This document shows positions 9,433-18,072 of a stretch of 32,519 bases of DNA, in pieces. The notes beneath the pieces were generated by a model, which ran no database searches, was not told the DNA's origin, and saw nothing but the letters and a program-made list of their open reading frames with translations. Each line of letters starts with the position of its first letter. Position 1 is the stretch's first letter. The position numbers and the translations under genes are program-made. The DNA comes from Oscillospiraceae bacterium (GTDB taxonomy: Bacteria > Bacillota > Clostridia > Oscillospirales > CAG-272), in NCBI GenBank assembly GCA_015063495.1, contig SVUB01000008.1, forward strand, positions 1-32,519, given 5' to 3'.

Positions 9433-10569
9433 TCAGATCATTGTGCCTTTTCCTATAAAGAATGGAAGCGTGCTGTGTCCCGAAAGATTTCTGCCGTCCT
9501 TTATAAGAACGTTTTTATCCGAGACAACGCATCCGAGAGAAACGTCGTTACCGACTACGGTATCCTGCATAAGGATGCAGTTCTTTACAACAGAGCCTTT
9601 GCCGACCTTTACACCTCTGAATATGATGGAGTTTTCAACAACACCCTCTATCACGCATCCGTCGGCAATAAGGGAATTTGTGACCTTAGCGCCATCAGCA
9701 TAGCGTGTGGGGGCGGAATTGCGTACCTTTGTGAGAATGGGTCTGTTGCGCTCTCCGAAAAGGGAAGCACGAACGTTGTTCTCAAGTAGCTTCATATTGC
9801 AAGCGTAGTATCCTGCAAGGGAGGTTATCTGAGCAAAGAATCCGTCATAATGGTATACGAAATAGTTTGCACGGAGAAGATTGCGGTCAATAACGTCGCT
9901 GTAAAAGCTTGTGTATCCGTGAGATGAAGCATCAGCGACCGCAGACTGAAGATAAGATCTCGTTGCAACGATAATATTCGTGCTTATCTCTCTCATGCCG
10001 TGCAGACGGTGGTTGAAATGTACAACGTCGGATATTCTGTTGTTTTCATCCGACGTTATAACTGCGCTTCCGCTTGATATCTCGAAATTGTCGGTATCGA
10101 CAGTGGTAGTAACCACAGTTATATCAGCTCCTGTCTCCTTGTGCTGACGAATAACGTCGGAAAGATCGATGTTGCTTATTGCGTCGCAGTCAGAGAGAAC
10201 TACGTAATCCTCGTTGCATCTGGATATGAAATCCATAGCTCCCATCATGGCTTCAAGTCTTGTGGAGTAGAGCTTATTTGCTCCCGCACCGCTGAAGCTG
10301 GTGATAAACGGGGGAAGAAGCTTTATTCCGCCAGAGCGACGTGCAAGATCCCAGTCCTTTCCTGTTCCTATGTGATCAAGAAGGGACTGATAATTGTTGT
10401 GAGTTATAACTCCTACCTTTGTTATGCCCGAATTTACCATATTTGAGAGGGTAAAGTCGATAAGGCGGTAGCGGCAGCCGAAGGGAACGGATGCCATAGT
10501 GCGTTTTCTTGTGAGATCGGGTATGTTTTGATCGTGAATATTAGAAAATACAAGTCCTACTGCGCTCAT
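9433..10569 (-). CDS. glgD: GlgD, ADP-glucose pyrophosphorylase-like regulatory subunit
   Basis: MSAVGLVFSNIHDQNIPDLTRKRTMASVPFGCRYRLIDFTLSNMVNSGI is the GlgD-type variant of the GlgC N-terminus (no GGxGxRL loop). Directly downstream of glgC. Confidence 0.95.
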   Translation of the reverse strand: MSAVGLVFSNIHDQNIPDLTRKRTMASVPFGCRYRLIDFTLSNMVNSGITKVGVITHNNYQSLLDHIGTGKDWDLARRSGGIKLLPPFITSFSGAGANKLYSTRLEAMMGAMDFISRCNEDYVVLSDCDAISNIDLSDVIRQHKETGADITVVTTTVDTDNFEISSGSAVITSDENNRISDVVHFNHRLHGMREISTNIIVATRSYLQSAVADASSHGYTSFYSDVIDRNLLRANYFVYHYDGFFAQITSLAGYYACNMKLLENNVRASLFGERNRPILTKVRNSAPTRYADGAKVTNSLIADGCVIEGVVENSIIFRGVKVGKGSVVKNCILMQDTVVGNDVSLGCVVSDKNVLIKDGRNLSGHSTLPFFIGKGTMI

Positions 10570-10583
10570 TCTCTGCTGCCTCC

Positions 10584-11768
10584 TTATATTTCGGAAATCA
10601 TTTCGTCGTCGCCTATTGTATATCCGTCGGGGACGTTTACGTCAGCGCCGATAACTGTGATTCCCTTTGATTTTTCTTTCGGTGCACCGACAGAAGCGTT
10701 CTTTCCTATCTTTACGCCTCCGTCAAGAATAGAATATTCTACGTGTGCGCCTGCTTCAATTATTGTGCCGCTCATAATTACACTGTCACGTACGACCGCA
10801 CCCTCCATGACCTTTGCGCCTGTGTAGATAACGCTGTTTTCAACAGTTCCGTATATCTCGCAACCCTCGGTTATTATGCTGTTGTTTATAACCGCATTTT
10901 CACCGATATACTGAGGCGCGGAAGAGAAGTGACGTGCGAATATTCTCCAGCTCTCGTCGCTGAGAGTAAATGCGGGCTTTTCGCCGAGAAGGTCCATATT
11001 TGCCTCCCAAAGGCTCTGTATGGTTCCGACGTCCTTCCAGTATCCTTCAAATTGATATGCGAACATCTTTTCGCCTGCCGCAAGCATATTAGGAATGATA
11101 TTCTTACCGAAGTCGTTTGCGGAATTCTGGTCTGCATTGTCTTCGATGAGATATTTTTGGAGCTTATCCTTGCCAAAAATGTAGATACCCATGGAAGCGA
11201 GAGTGCTATCGGGATTCTTCGGCTTTTCCGAGAACTTGAATATAGAGTTATCCTCTCTTGTGCTCATTATACCGAAGCGACTTGCCTCCTCAAGCGGAAC
11301 GTCAAGGACCGCTATCGTGCAGTCTGCACCCTTTTCGATGTGGTAATCGAGCATTGCGGCATAGTCCATTTTGTATATATGGTCGCCCGAGAGTATAAGG
11401 ACGTATTCTGCGTCATAGCGATTTATGAATTCAAGATTCTGATATATCGCATTAGCTGTTCCCTTATACCAGTCTGCAGTTTTGTTCCCTTGGTAAGGGG
11501 GGAGGATCTTTACACCGCCAAAGGCGCGGTCGAGATCCCATGGCAGACCGTTACCGATATAATCGTTAAGGACGAGGGGCTGGTACTGTGTAAGTACACC
11601 GACTGTATCTATTCCTGAATTGATACAGTTGGACAGGGGAAAATCAATGATGCGGTATTTACCGCCGAAGGGTACTGCGGGTTTTGCGGTTTTTTGGGTA
11701 AGTGCGTAGAGTCTGCTGCCTTGTCCTCCTGCGAGAAGCATGGCAATACATTTTTTCTTCTTGAACAT
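10584..11768 (-). CDS. glgC: Glucose-1-phosphate adenylyltransferase
   Basis: [71 protein letters not shown] supports start 11768. Confidence 0.98.
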   Translation of the reverse strand: MFKKKKCIAMLLAGGQGSRLYALTQKTAKPAVPFGGKYRIIDFPLSNCINSGIDTVGVLTQYQPLVLNDYIGNGLPWDLDRAFGGVKILPPYQGNKTADWYKGTANAIYQNLEFINRYDAEYVLILSGDHIYKMDYAAMLDYHIEKGADCTIAVLDVPLEEASRFGIMSTREDNSIFKFSEKPKNPDSTLASMGIYIFGKDKLQKYLIEDNADQNSANDFGKNIIPNMLAAGEKMFAYQFEGYWKDVGTIQSLWEANMDLLGEKPAFTLSDESWRIFARHFSSAPQYIGENAVINNSIITEGCEIYGTVENSVIYTGAKVMEGAVVRDSVIMSGTIIEAGAHVEYSILDGGVKIGKNASVGAPKEKSKGITVIGADVNVPDGYTIGDDEMISEI

Positions 11769-11837
11769 GAGCTTTCCTCCCAAATTTATATAAATTGTAA
11801 TTTGTGCAATTTTATTTTTTTGCCGTTCTTCATGCGG

Positions 11838-12767
11838 TCATTCTTCACATGTGACTATTATGATTTCTGAAAATTCCGAGCTAATGTGAGAGTGGAGCTT
11901 TTTCATAAAATCATTCTTTTCGTCGGTGCCACATATACAGATCCCGTCTACGTGATATTTTTTTATCCAAAAATCCGCGCATGAAATAAGAAAGTTGCAA
12001 TTTATTTCATTCTGCAGATCAATAACCGCATTGCCGTTTGAACCTACAGTCTCATAAAGCTTTTCACCGTCAAAAAGCAGAAGTCCTTGTTCCTCATGTG
12101 AGAGGTGAGAGATTGGAATATCAAGCAGTACTCCAACACCGGATCTGTGAAGCTCGTTTATAAGATTCATAAAGTCCTTCGGTGAGCCGAGCCTTGATGA
12201 TGGTGCAAAGTAGCCGTATATGCCGTAATCCTTTTCGGACAAATTGCTTCTCTCCATTATGGGGGAGAGGCGAATGTGAGAATATCCCATTCTTTTTGCG
12301 GATGACGCAAGCTTTATCGGAAGCGATGCTGTTTTCAGCTCACCGCCCTCTATCTGACGTAATAGATCTACGGGGTAAGCTTTTATATCTGTCTTTTTTT
12401 CTCTTTTTTTCAGCCATCCGCCGTCCTGCCACTCAAAGCCCTCGATATCATAGAATCTTGAAGCAGTCGCAGGATGAAGCTCAAAATGAAAGGCATAAGG
12501 GTCGGATTTATATAAAAACTTGCCGTCCTTTTCAATTCTGTATTTGTAGTTGGAAAATTCCCCGAATCCATTGTCCACGGGAACGTAGCGTTCCCATATT
12601 CCACCGCCTATCATCTTCATGGGCAGTCCTTTTCCCCATCCGCAAAAATCACCTACAAGAAATACCTCATCTGCATGAGGGGCGAGGACACGAAAAACGA
12701 ACCCGTCACCGTTTTTGTGCGAGCCGAAAAAATCATACTGAAGATAATTTTCGTTATGAGAGTTCAT
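11838..12767 (-). CDS. GlgB-like protein: CBM48 plus truncated GH13 half-barrel with degenerate active site
   Basis: N-terminus FRVLAPHADEVFLVGDFCGWGKGLPMKMIGGGIWERYVP...YKYRIEKDGKFLYKSDPYAF matches CBM48 of branching enzymes. AKRMGYSHIRLSPIMERSN...GYFAPSSRLGSPKDFMNLINELHRSGVGVLLD matches the GlgB barrel start. The nucleophile motif is DGICICGT and the protein ends at IIIVTCEE. Confidence 0.88.
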   Translation of the reverse strand: MNSHNENYLQYDFFGSHKNGDGFVFRVLAPHADEVFLVGDFCGWGKGLPMKMIGGGIWERYVPVDNGFGEFSNYKYRIEKDGKFLYKSDPYAFHFELHPATASRFYDIEGFEWQDGGWLKKREKKTDIKAYPVDLLRQIEGGELKTASLPIKLASSAKRMGYSHIRLSPIMERSNLSEKDYGIYGYFAPSSRLGSPKDFMNLINELHRSGVGVLLDIPISHLSHEEQGLLLFDGEKLYETVGSNGNAVIDLQNEINCNFLISCADFWIKKYHVDGICICGTDEKNDFMKKLHSHISSEFSEIIIVTCEE

Positions 12768-12802
12768 GTCGGGGTAAGCTCCGTAATCTTATACTCATAT
12801 AC

Positions 12803-12831
12803 ATTATACACCATTTTCAATATAATTTCAA
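12803..12831 (-). promoter_or_regulatory. Putative sigma-A promoter for the glg operon
   Basis: TTGAAA-N17-TATAAT on the minus strand (-35 at 12826-12831, -10 at 12803-12808). Confidence 0.6.
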
Positions 12832-12883
12832 TAGTCAAATGTTCTTTAGTCAAAAAATATTTTATCTTCTCTCAAATAAATTC

Positions 12884-12912
12884 TTGAAAAAAAGGAATGC
12901 GTGTGTTATAAT
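12884..12912 (+). promoter_or_regulatory. Putative sigma-A promoter (extended -10) for the DUF3006-plsY-MTase-folC operon
   Basis: TTGAAA (12884-12889)-N17-TATAAT (12907-12912), with TGT just before the -10. Confidence 0.65.
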
Positions 12913-12959
12913 GGCTGTATTATAAATGTTTTTATCGCTTGAAAGGATCGAAAGAGCTT

Positions 12960-13199
12960 ATGATAATCAAGCTGACTGTTGACAGAATAGAGAGCGGCAT
13001 CGCAGTATGTATTGACGATAAAGAAAGAAAATATGAATGTCATATAAATGCCGCAGAGGGGGATATTTTCGAGGCCGATATATCCGATAAAGGGGAAGTC
13101 ACATTCATTCGTAAGCTCGAAAATGAAACCCTTGAAAAGAAAACGAATAATGCTTCGAGACTGAATGCACTTTTTATGAGAGGTGGTAATAAAAAATGA
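12960..13199 (+). CDS. DUF3006-like small protein
   Basis: MIIKLTVDRIESGIAVCIDDKERKYECHINAAEGDIFEADI resembles the DUF3006 pattern. AAAGGA RBS before ATG 12960; stop overlaps the next start. Confidence 0.75.
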   Translation: MIIKLTVDRIESGIAVCIDDKERKYECHINAAEGDIFEADISDKGEVTFIRKLENETLEKKTNNASRLNALFMRGGNKK

Positions 13200-13918
13200 T
13201 TTTTAACGGTTTTATGGCAAGAGGACTTTATCAGACTCTGGTCGGAGAGGGAAGCTCTCCCGTCCTTTTTATTTTATTCATACTTGCTTGTATAGCAGTA
13301 CCTTATCTTCTCGGCTCGCTCAATTTTGCTGTCATTATCTCAAAGGTGAAGTATCACGATGATATAAGAAAGCACGGCAGCGGCAACGGCGGTATGACAA
13401 ATATGCTCCGTACGTACGGTAAGGGCGCGGCAATATGCACTCTTCTTGGAGACATGCTCAAGGCTGTGGCCTCGGTCACTGTCGGATGTGCGCTTCTCGG
13501 CCTTACTCTCGGCGGTTATATGGCGGGATTTTTCTGTATGCTTGGTCATATGTTCCCTGTGTATTATCACTTCAAGGGCGGAAAGGGCGTTGCGGTAACG
13601 GCGGCAATGGCTCTTATGCTCAACCCTGTCGTATTCGGAATACTTTTGCTTGTTTTCGTCATAGTAGTCGGTGGAACAAAATACGTCTCCCTCGGCTCTG
13701 TCATGTGCGTGCTTATTTATCCCGTTATACTCCACAGAATTGATAAAATAACTACCCCTTGGTTTATAGCAAACGGCACTATGTGGGGCTTTGACGTTCT
13801 TTTTGCATTTCTTGTTGCCGTAATGGTCGTCTTTATGCACAGAAGCAATATCAAGCGTCTTATGAGCGGTACCGAGTCAAAAATTTCTCTTGGAAAGAAA
13901 AAGGATGATAAAAAATGA
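13196..13918 (+). CDS. plsY: Glycerol-3-phosphate acyltransferase PlsY
   Basis: YLLGSLNFAVIISKVKYHDDIRKHGSGNGGMTNMLRTYGKGAAICTLLGDMLK and HMFPVYYHFKGGKGVAV are diagnostic PlsY motifs; multipass. Confidence 0.95.
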   Translation: MIFNGFMARGLYQTLVGEGSSPVLFILFILACIAVPYLLGSLNFAVIISKVKYHDDIRKHGSGNGGMTNMLRTYGKGAAICTLLGDMLKAVASVTVGCALLGLTLGGYMAGFFCMLGHMFPVYYHFKGGKGVAVTAAMALMLNPVVFGILLLVFVIVVGGTKYVSLGSVMCVLIYPVILHRIDKITTPWFIANGTMWGFDVLFAFLVAVMVVFMHRSNIKRLMSGTESKISLGKKKDDKK

Positions 13919-15093
13919 CGGAGGGAAACGTTGTGAGAGTTCATTCCGAACATCTCCTTAAGATTTGCACTGTAATAAAGGACTGCGCTGAGGCGGGAGT
14001 ACTGAAAAAGGCCGTTCTTTCGAAGCCTGAATCAAAGAGTATAAAGCGTGCACAGATTCAGCTTAAGCACATCGGTGGCAAGGACGTGCTTCAAACAGAA
14101 ACCTTCAGTACTGACAACAAGGCGCTTCATAAAAACATTTCTCCGGATGATATTTTTGCACTTGCCGATATTCTGTCGGGATTTATGCAGATAAACGTGT
14201 TAACCGGTGTCGGTGACTGTGAATATAAGCGCTCAAAGTCCGGGAAGGAAACAGTTATCGGAGCAGGTAAGCTCACAAAAGAAAAGCTTGATGGAGCAGA
14301 ATCCACGGTAGTACAGGGAAATGATAAAGAGAAAAATTATATTCTCCGTGAGGACGAGCCGTTCTTAAAGCTTCTCGGGGTAAGCGACGAGCGGGGAAGA
14401 GTACACGATAAAAAACGCCCGAAATTCAGACAGATAAACAGATTTCTTGAGCATATAAGAGACATCGAGAGATATCTTCCTACCGATGGAGTTTTACGCA
14501 TTTGTGACCTCTGCTGTGGGAAGAGCTATCTTTCATTTGCGGTATATCACTACTTTTCAAACGTTCTCGGCAGAAGCGTTCGTATGACGGGGGTTGACCT
14601 TAAGTCGGACGTTATCGAGTATTGCTCCTCGGTAGCAAAACAGCTTAATTTTGACGGACTTGAATTTATATGCGGCGACATCACGAAATATGAGACCGAC
14701 ACACCGCCGTCTCTCGTTATTTCACTCCACGCCTGCGACACGGCGACCGATATAGTGCTCGAAAAAGCATCCGAGTGGCGTGCACCTGTTATTCTGTCCA
14801 CTCCTTGCTGTCATCATGAACTCAATCATACGCTTAATTGCAGTGCTCTTTCATTTATAGCGGAGCATTCTATGCTTCGCCAGAAGTTCTGTGATGCGGC
14901 GACAGATGCGCTTCGCTTAAAGCTCCTTGAAGCAAAGGGATATTCAACTGTTGCACTTGAGCTTATAGACCCCGAGGAGACACCAAAGAACATAATGCTC
15001 CGTGCAATTCTTAAAAAGAATCCCTCGGAGCGCATTTTGGCAGAAGCGAGAGCAGAATATGAGGCGGCAAGACGCTTTTTGTTAGGAGAATAA
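13915..15093 (+). CDS. SAM-dependent methyltransferase (methyltransferase_25/GSTCD-like core) with N-terminal extension
   Basis: ICDLCCGKSYLSFAVYHYF (SAM motif I), MTGVDLKSDVIEYC, LVISLHACDTATDIVL, STPCCHHELNHTL. ATGA overlap with plsY. Confidence 0.88.
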   Translation: MTEGNVVRVHSEHLLKICTVIKDCAEAGVLKKAVLSKPESKSIKRAQIQLKHIGGKDVLQTETFSTDNKALHKNISPDDIFALADILSGFMQINVLTGVGDCEYKRSKSGKETVIGAGKLTKEKLDGAESTVVQGNDKEKNYILREDEPFLKLLGVSDERGRVHDKKRPKFRQINRFLEHIRDIERYLPTDGVLRICDLCCGKSYLSFAVYHYFSNVLGRSVRMTGVDLKSDVIEYCSSVAKQLNFDGLEFICGDITKYETDTPPSLVISLHACDTATDIVLEKASEWRAPVILSTPCCHHELNHTLNCSALSFIAEHSMLRQKFCDAATDALRLKLLEAKGYSTVALELIDPEETPKNIMLRAILKKNPSERILAEARAEYEAARRFLLGE

Positions 15094-15094
15094 A

Positions 15095-16504
15095 TTGACA
15101 TACGTTAACGCACTGAAAAAAATACACTCTTTTCCGAGAACGTCGGGAGCCCCCACTCTTGAAAGAATGAGATTGCTCTGCAAATATCTCGGAGAACCGC
15201 AGAAAAGGCTTAAATTTGTTCATATAGCAGGTACAAACGGCAAGGGTTCTTCTGCTGCAATGCTTGATTCTGTGCTGCGGAGCGCAGGATATCGCACGGG
15301 ACGTTACATCTCTCCCTATATTCTTGATTTCAGAGAAAGAATGACGGTAGACGGGGAGATGATAAGCCACGCAGAGCTATGCGAGCATACCGAAGCCGTT
15401 CTTTCTGCCGTTCGTAAGATGCAAAACGATATAGAAGAAGCGAAGAGCGGTGAGCTTGTTTCTCATAATATACCGAAGGTGCTTCTCGATGGCTCGTTTT
15501 CATCAACGCCTGTGCAGTTTGAGATAGTAACCGCTATAGGATTTCTTTATTTTGCCGCACACAGATGTGATGCGGTCGTTCTTGAGTGTGGCCTTGGCGG
15601 ACGGTTTGACGCAACAAACGTAATTGACCCTCCGATGGTAGCGCTTATCATGAGCATAGGACTTGACCATACCGAGCTTTTGGGTGACACTGAGGAGAAG
15701 ATAGCCGCAGAAAAGTGCGGAATTATAAAAAGAGGAACGACAGAGGTCATAAGCTATCCGCAGTCGCCTGACGTTATGCGTGTCATTTCAGAATCATGTA
15801 TAAATTCGGGATGTAGGATCAGCGTTCCGCAAAGAAGTGAGATAAGGCTGAATAAAGCCTCTCTCGGCGGCCTTGATTTTTCATATAAGGGTAAGGATTA
15901 CAAAACAGCTCTTGCGGCGTCCTACCAGCTCTTAAACGCTTCTACCGTAATAGAAACGGTCGAGGCACTTAACAGAGTGGGTATGGATATAAGCTATGAA
16001 GCCCTGAAGAGCGGTCTTGCGAGGACGGTCTTTCCCGCAAGATTCGAGGTGCTCGGTGCATCTCCTGCGGTGATTGTTGACGGTGCACATAACGAGAGCG
16101 GAATATCTGCTCTTTGCGATAGCCTCAGCATAGTATCAAGATATCTTTCGGGACGTATAGTGTTCTTTGTAGGAATGCTTACCGATAAGGCTCCCGAAAA
16201 GGCGCTCGCACCCTTTGTTTCCTTTCTTGGGACGCAGTCGGCAGATCTGTGCAGTATAGTAACTTTAACCCCCGACAACCCCAGAGCTATGGATGCGGAT
16301 GAGCTTAAAAATCTGCTAACCGATATGACGGGCGGAAGAATAAAAATAAAGTCTTGCGATACCACGGAAAAAAAGAAGCTTTCGCACCTGAGACCGTTCC
16401 TTGAGGACGTAGGAGAAGAGGATGCGGTGGTTTCCTTTGGTTCACTTTATCTTGCCGCAGAGATGCGAGTTCTTCTCTCGGATTTTCTTGATTCATATAA
16501 ATAA
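15095..16504 (+). CDS. folC: Folylpolyglutamate synthase / dihydrofolate synthase
   Basis: VHIAGTNGKGSSAAMLDSVLRSAGYRTGRYISPYILDFRERM, LECGLGGRFDATNVI, IVDGAHNESGI. TTG start with upstream GGAG. Confidence 0.96.
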   Translation: MTYVNALKKIHSFPRTSGAPTLERMRLLCKYLGEPQKRLKFVHIAGTNGKGSSAAMLDSVLRSAGYRTGRYISPYILDFRERMTVDGEMISHAELCEHTEAVLSAVRKMQNDIEEAKSGELVSHNIPKVLLDGSFSSTPVQFEIVTAIGFLYFAAHRCDAVVLECGLGGRFDATNVIDPPMVALIMSIGLDHTELLGDTEEKIAAEKCGIIKRGTTEVISYPQSPDVMRVISESCINSGCRISVPQRSEIRLNKASLGGLDFSYKGKDYKTALAASYQLLNASTVIETVEALNRVGMDISYEALKSGLARTVFPARFEVLGASPAVIVDGAHNESGISALCDSLSIVSRYLSGRIVFFVGMLTDKAPEKALAPFVSFLGTQSADLCSIVTLTPDNPRAMDADELKNLLTDMTGGRIKIKSCDTTEKKKLSHLRPFLEDVGEEDAVVSFGSLYLAAEMRVLLSDFLDSYK

Positions 16505-16532
16505 AAATCGGCTCACGGAAGTGAGCCGATTT
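16505..16532. terminator. Bidirectional intrinsic terminator between folC and pyk
   Basis: Perfect 12-bp stem AAATCGGCTCAC-GGAA-GTGAGCCGATTT between convergent stops. Confidence 0.88.
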
Positions 16533-16535
16533 GCT

Positions 16536-17948
16536 TTATATCGTTTCTATCTTTATAAGACTTGTATTTCCGGATTCTCCGTTTGTGATTCCACCTGTTA
16601 TTATGATGTTATCTCCGTTCTGAAGGTTCATTGCAGAGCGGGCGACTTTTTTAGCGGTGTAGAAGAGCACGTCGGTGGAGTTGAATTCTTCCTCCATCAT
16701 AGGGAGAACGCCCCAGGAGAGTGCAAGCTTTCGCCAGGTTATCTCGTTTGTCGTAAGACCTATTATATCAACGGGAGAGCGGAAGCGGGATACCATTCTT
16801 GCGGTAACTCCGGTTCTTGAGCATGCCACTATAGCCTTTGCACCAAGGTCAATAGACATAGCGCAGGTTGCGTGAGAAAGTGCGTCAACAGAATTTTTTA
16901 TTTTGAATGCGTGACCGTAAAATCTTTTTGCATAATCAATCGATTTTTCGGTCCTCTCGGCTATTTTTGACATAGTCTGAACGGTGAGAACCGGGTATTT
17001 ACCCGCAGCGGTTTCGCCCGAGAGCATTATCGCACTTGTGCCGTCGTAAACTGCGTTCGCAACGTCGGAAATCTCGGCTCTCGTTGGTCTTGGATTGTTT
17101 ATCATGCTTTCAAGCATTTCGGTTGCGGTTATAACTCTCTTGCCGAGCATTCTGCAGGTGGTTATGATGTGTTTCTGAATAGAGGGAACTTCCTCGAATG
17201 GGATCTCAACACCCATATCGCCTCTGCCTATCATTATTCCGTCACATTCACGGCAGATCTCCTCGATATTGTCAACTCCCGACTGATTTTCTATCTTTGC
17301 AATAATATCAGCTTGTGAACCGCCGATCTCCTCGATATATTTCTTGATATCGATAAGATCCTGCGCGCGTGAAACAAAGGAGCAGGCGATAAAGTCGACG
17401 CCGTTCTTAATGCCGAACGCAAGGTCTGCCTTATCCTGTTCACTGAGATATTCCTGGTGGAGAACTTTATTGGGAAAGCTCATACTCTTTCTGTTTGAGA
17501 GCTCACCGCCGATAAGCACCTTACATACCGCTTCGGTTTCCTTAAGCTCTATTACTTCAAAATGAACAAGACCGTTACAGAGAAGTATCTTGTCGCCTAT
17601 TTCAAGGTCGCCTATCATTCCCTTGTAGCTAACGGAGACACGTTGCTCGTTGCCTATAATATCCTCCGTTGTAAAACTGAAAACGTCTCCTTCATTTAGA
17701 GTTATCTTACCATTCTCAAAGGTGCCAATTCGGTATTCGGGGCCTTTGGTGTCAAGGAGAATGGCGATAGGGAGAGACAGCTTTTGTCTTACACTTTTTA
17801 TAATATCTATTTTTTTCTGATGGTCCTCATGTGACCCATGAGAGAAGTTAAGACGGGCAACGTTCATACCCGCAAGACACATCTCGGATATTGTCTTTTC
17901 ATCCTCACAGGAGGGACCTATCGTACAAACTATCTTCGTTTTTCTCAT
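16536..17948 (-). CDS. pyk: Pyruvate kinase (short form)
   Basis: MRKTKIVCTIGPSCEDEKTISEMCLAGMNVARLNFSHGSHEDH, DIIAKIENQSGVDNIEEI, GIMIGRGDMGVEIPFEEVP, ITATEMLESMINNPRPTRAEISDVANAVYDGTSAIMLSGETA. GGAGG RBS supports start 17948. Confidence 0.98.
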   Translation of the reverse strand: MRKTKIVCTIGPSCEDEKTISEMCLAGMNVARLNFSHGSHEDHQKKIDIIKSVRQKLSLPIAILLDTKGPEYRIGTFENGKITLNEGDVFSFTTEDIIGNEQRVSVSYKGMIGDLEIGDKILLCNGLVHFEVIELKETEAVCKVLIGGELSNRKSMSFPNKVLHQEYLSEQDKADLAFGIKNGVDFIACSFVSRAQDLIDIKKYIEEIGGSQADIIAKIENQSGVDNIEEICRECDGIMIGRGDMGVEIPFEEVPSIQKHIITTCRMLGKRVITATEMLESMINNPRPTRAEISDVANAVYDGTSAIMLSGETAAGKYPVLTVQTMSKIAERTEKSIDYAKRFYGHAFKIKNSVDALSHATCAMSIDLGAKAIVACSRTGVTARMVSRFRSPVDIIGLTTNEITWRKLALSWGVLPMMEEEFNSTDVLFYTAKKVARSAMNLQNGDNIIITGGITNGESGNTSLIKIETI

Positions 17949-17995
17949 AAAAAACAAACCTCCGATATATTAAAACAAAAAACATCACATTTCAT

Positions 17996-18023
17996 ATTAT
18001 ATCACAGGATCTGTCCGTGTCAA
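17996..18023 (-). promoter_or_regulatory. Putative sigma-A promoter for pyk
   Basis: TTGACA-N16-TATAAT on the minus strand (18018-18023 and 17996-18001). Confidence 0.7.
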
Positions 18024-18072
18024 GCGACGTTTGGGTTGATTAACCGTTTAAAGTAAATCCCAAGTTGAAAAT

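Noticed and set aside
10743-11618. 291-aa plus-strand ORF antisense to glgC
   Set aside because: Cys/Val/Tyr-rich shadow ORF entirely inside a certain gene; no family motifs.
12182-12925. 247-aa plus-strand ORF antisense to the GlgB-like gene
   Set aside because: Arg/His/Ser-rich shadow translation with no recognisable motifs; overlaps both the GlgB-like gene and the divergent promoter region.
13340-13840. 166-aa minus-strand His/Lys/Arg-rich ORF antisense to plsY
   Set aside because: Shadow ORF opposite a conserved membrane enzyme.
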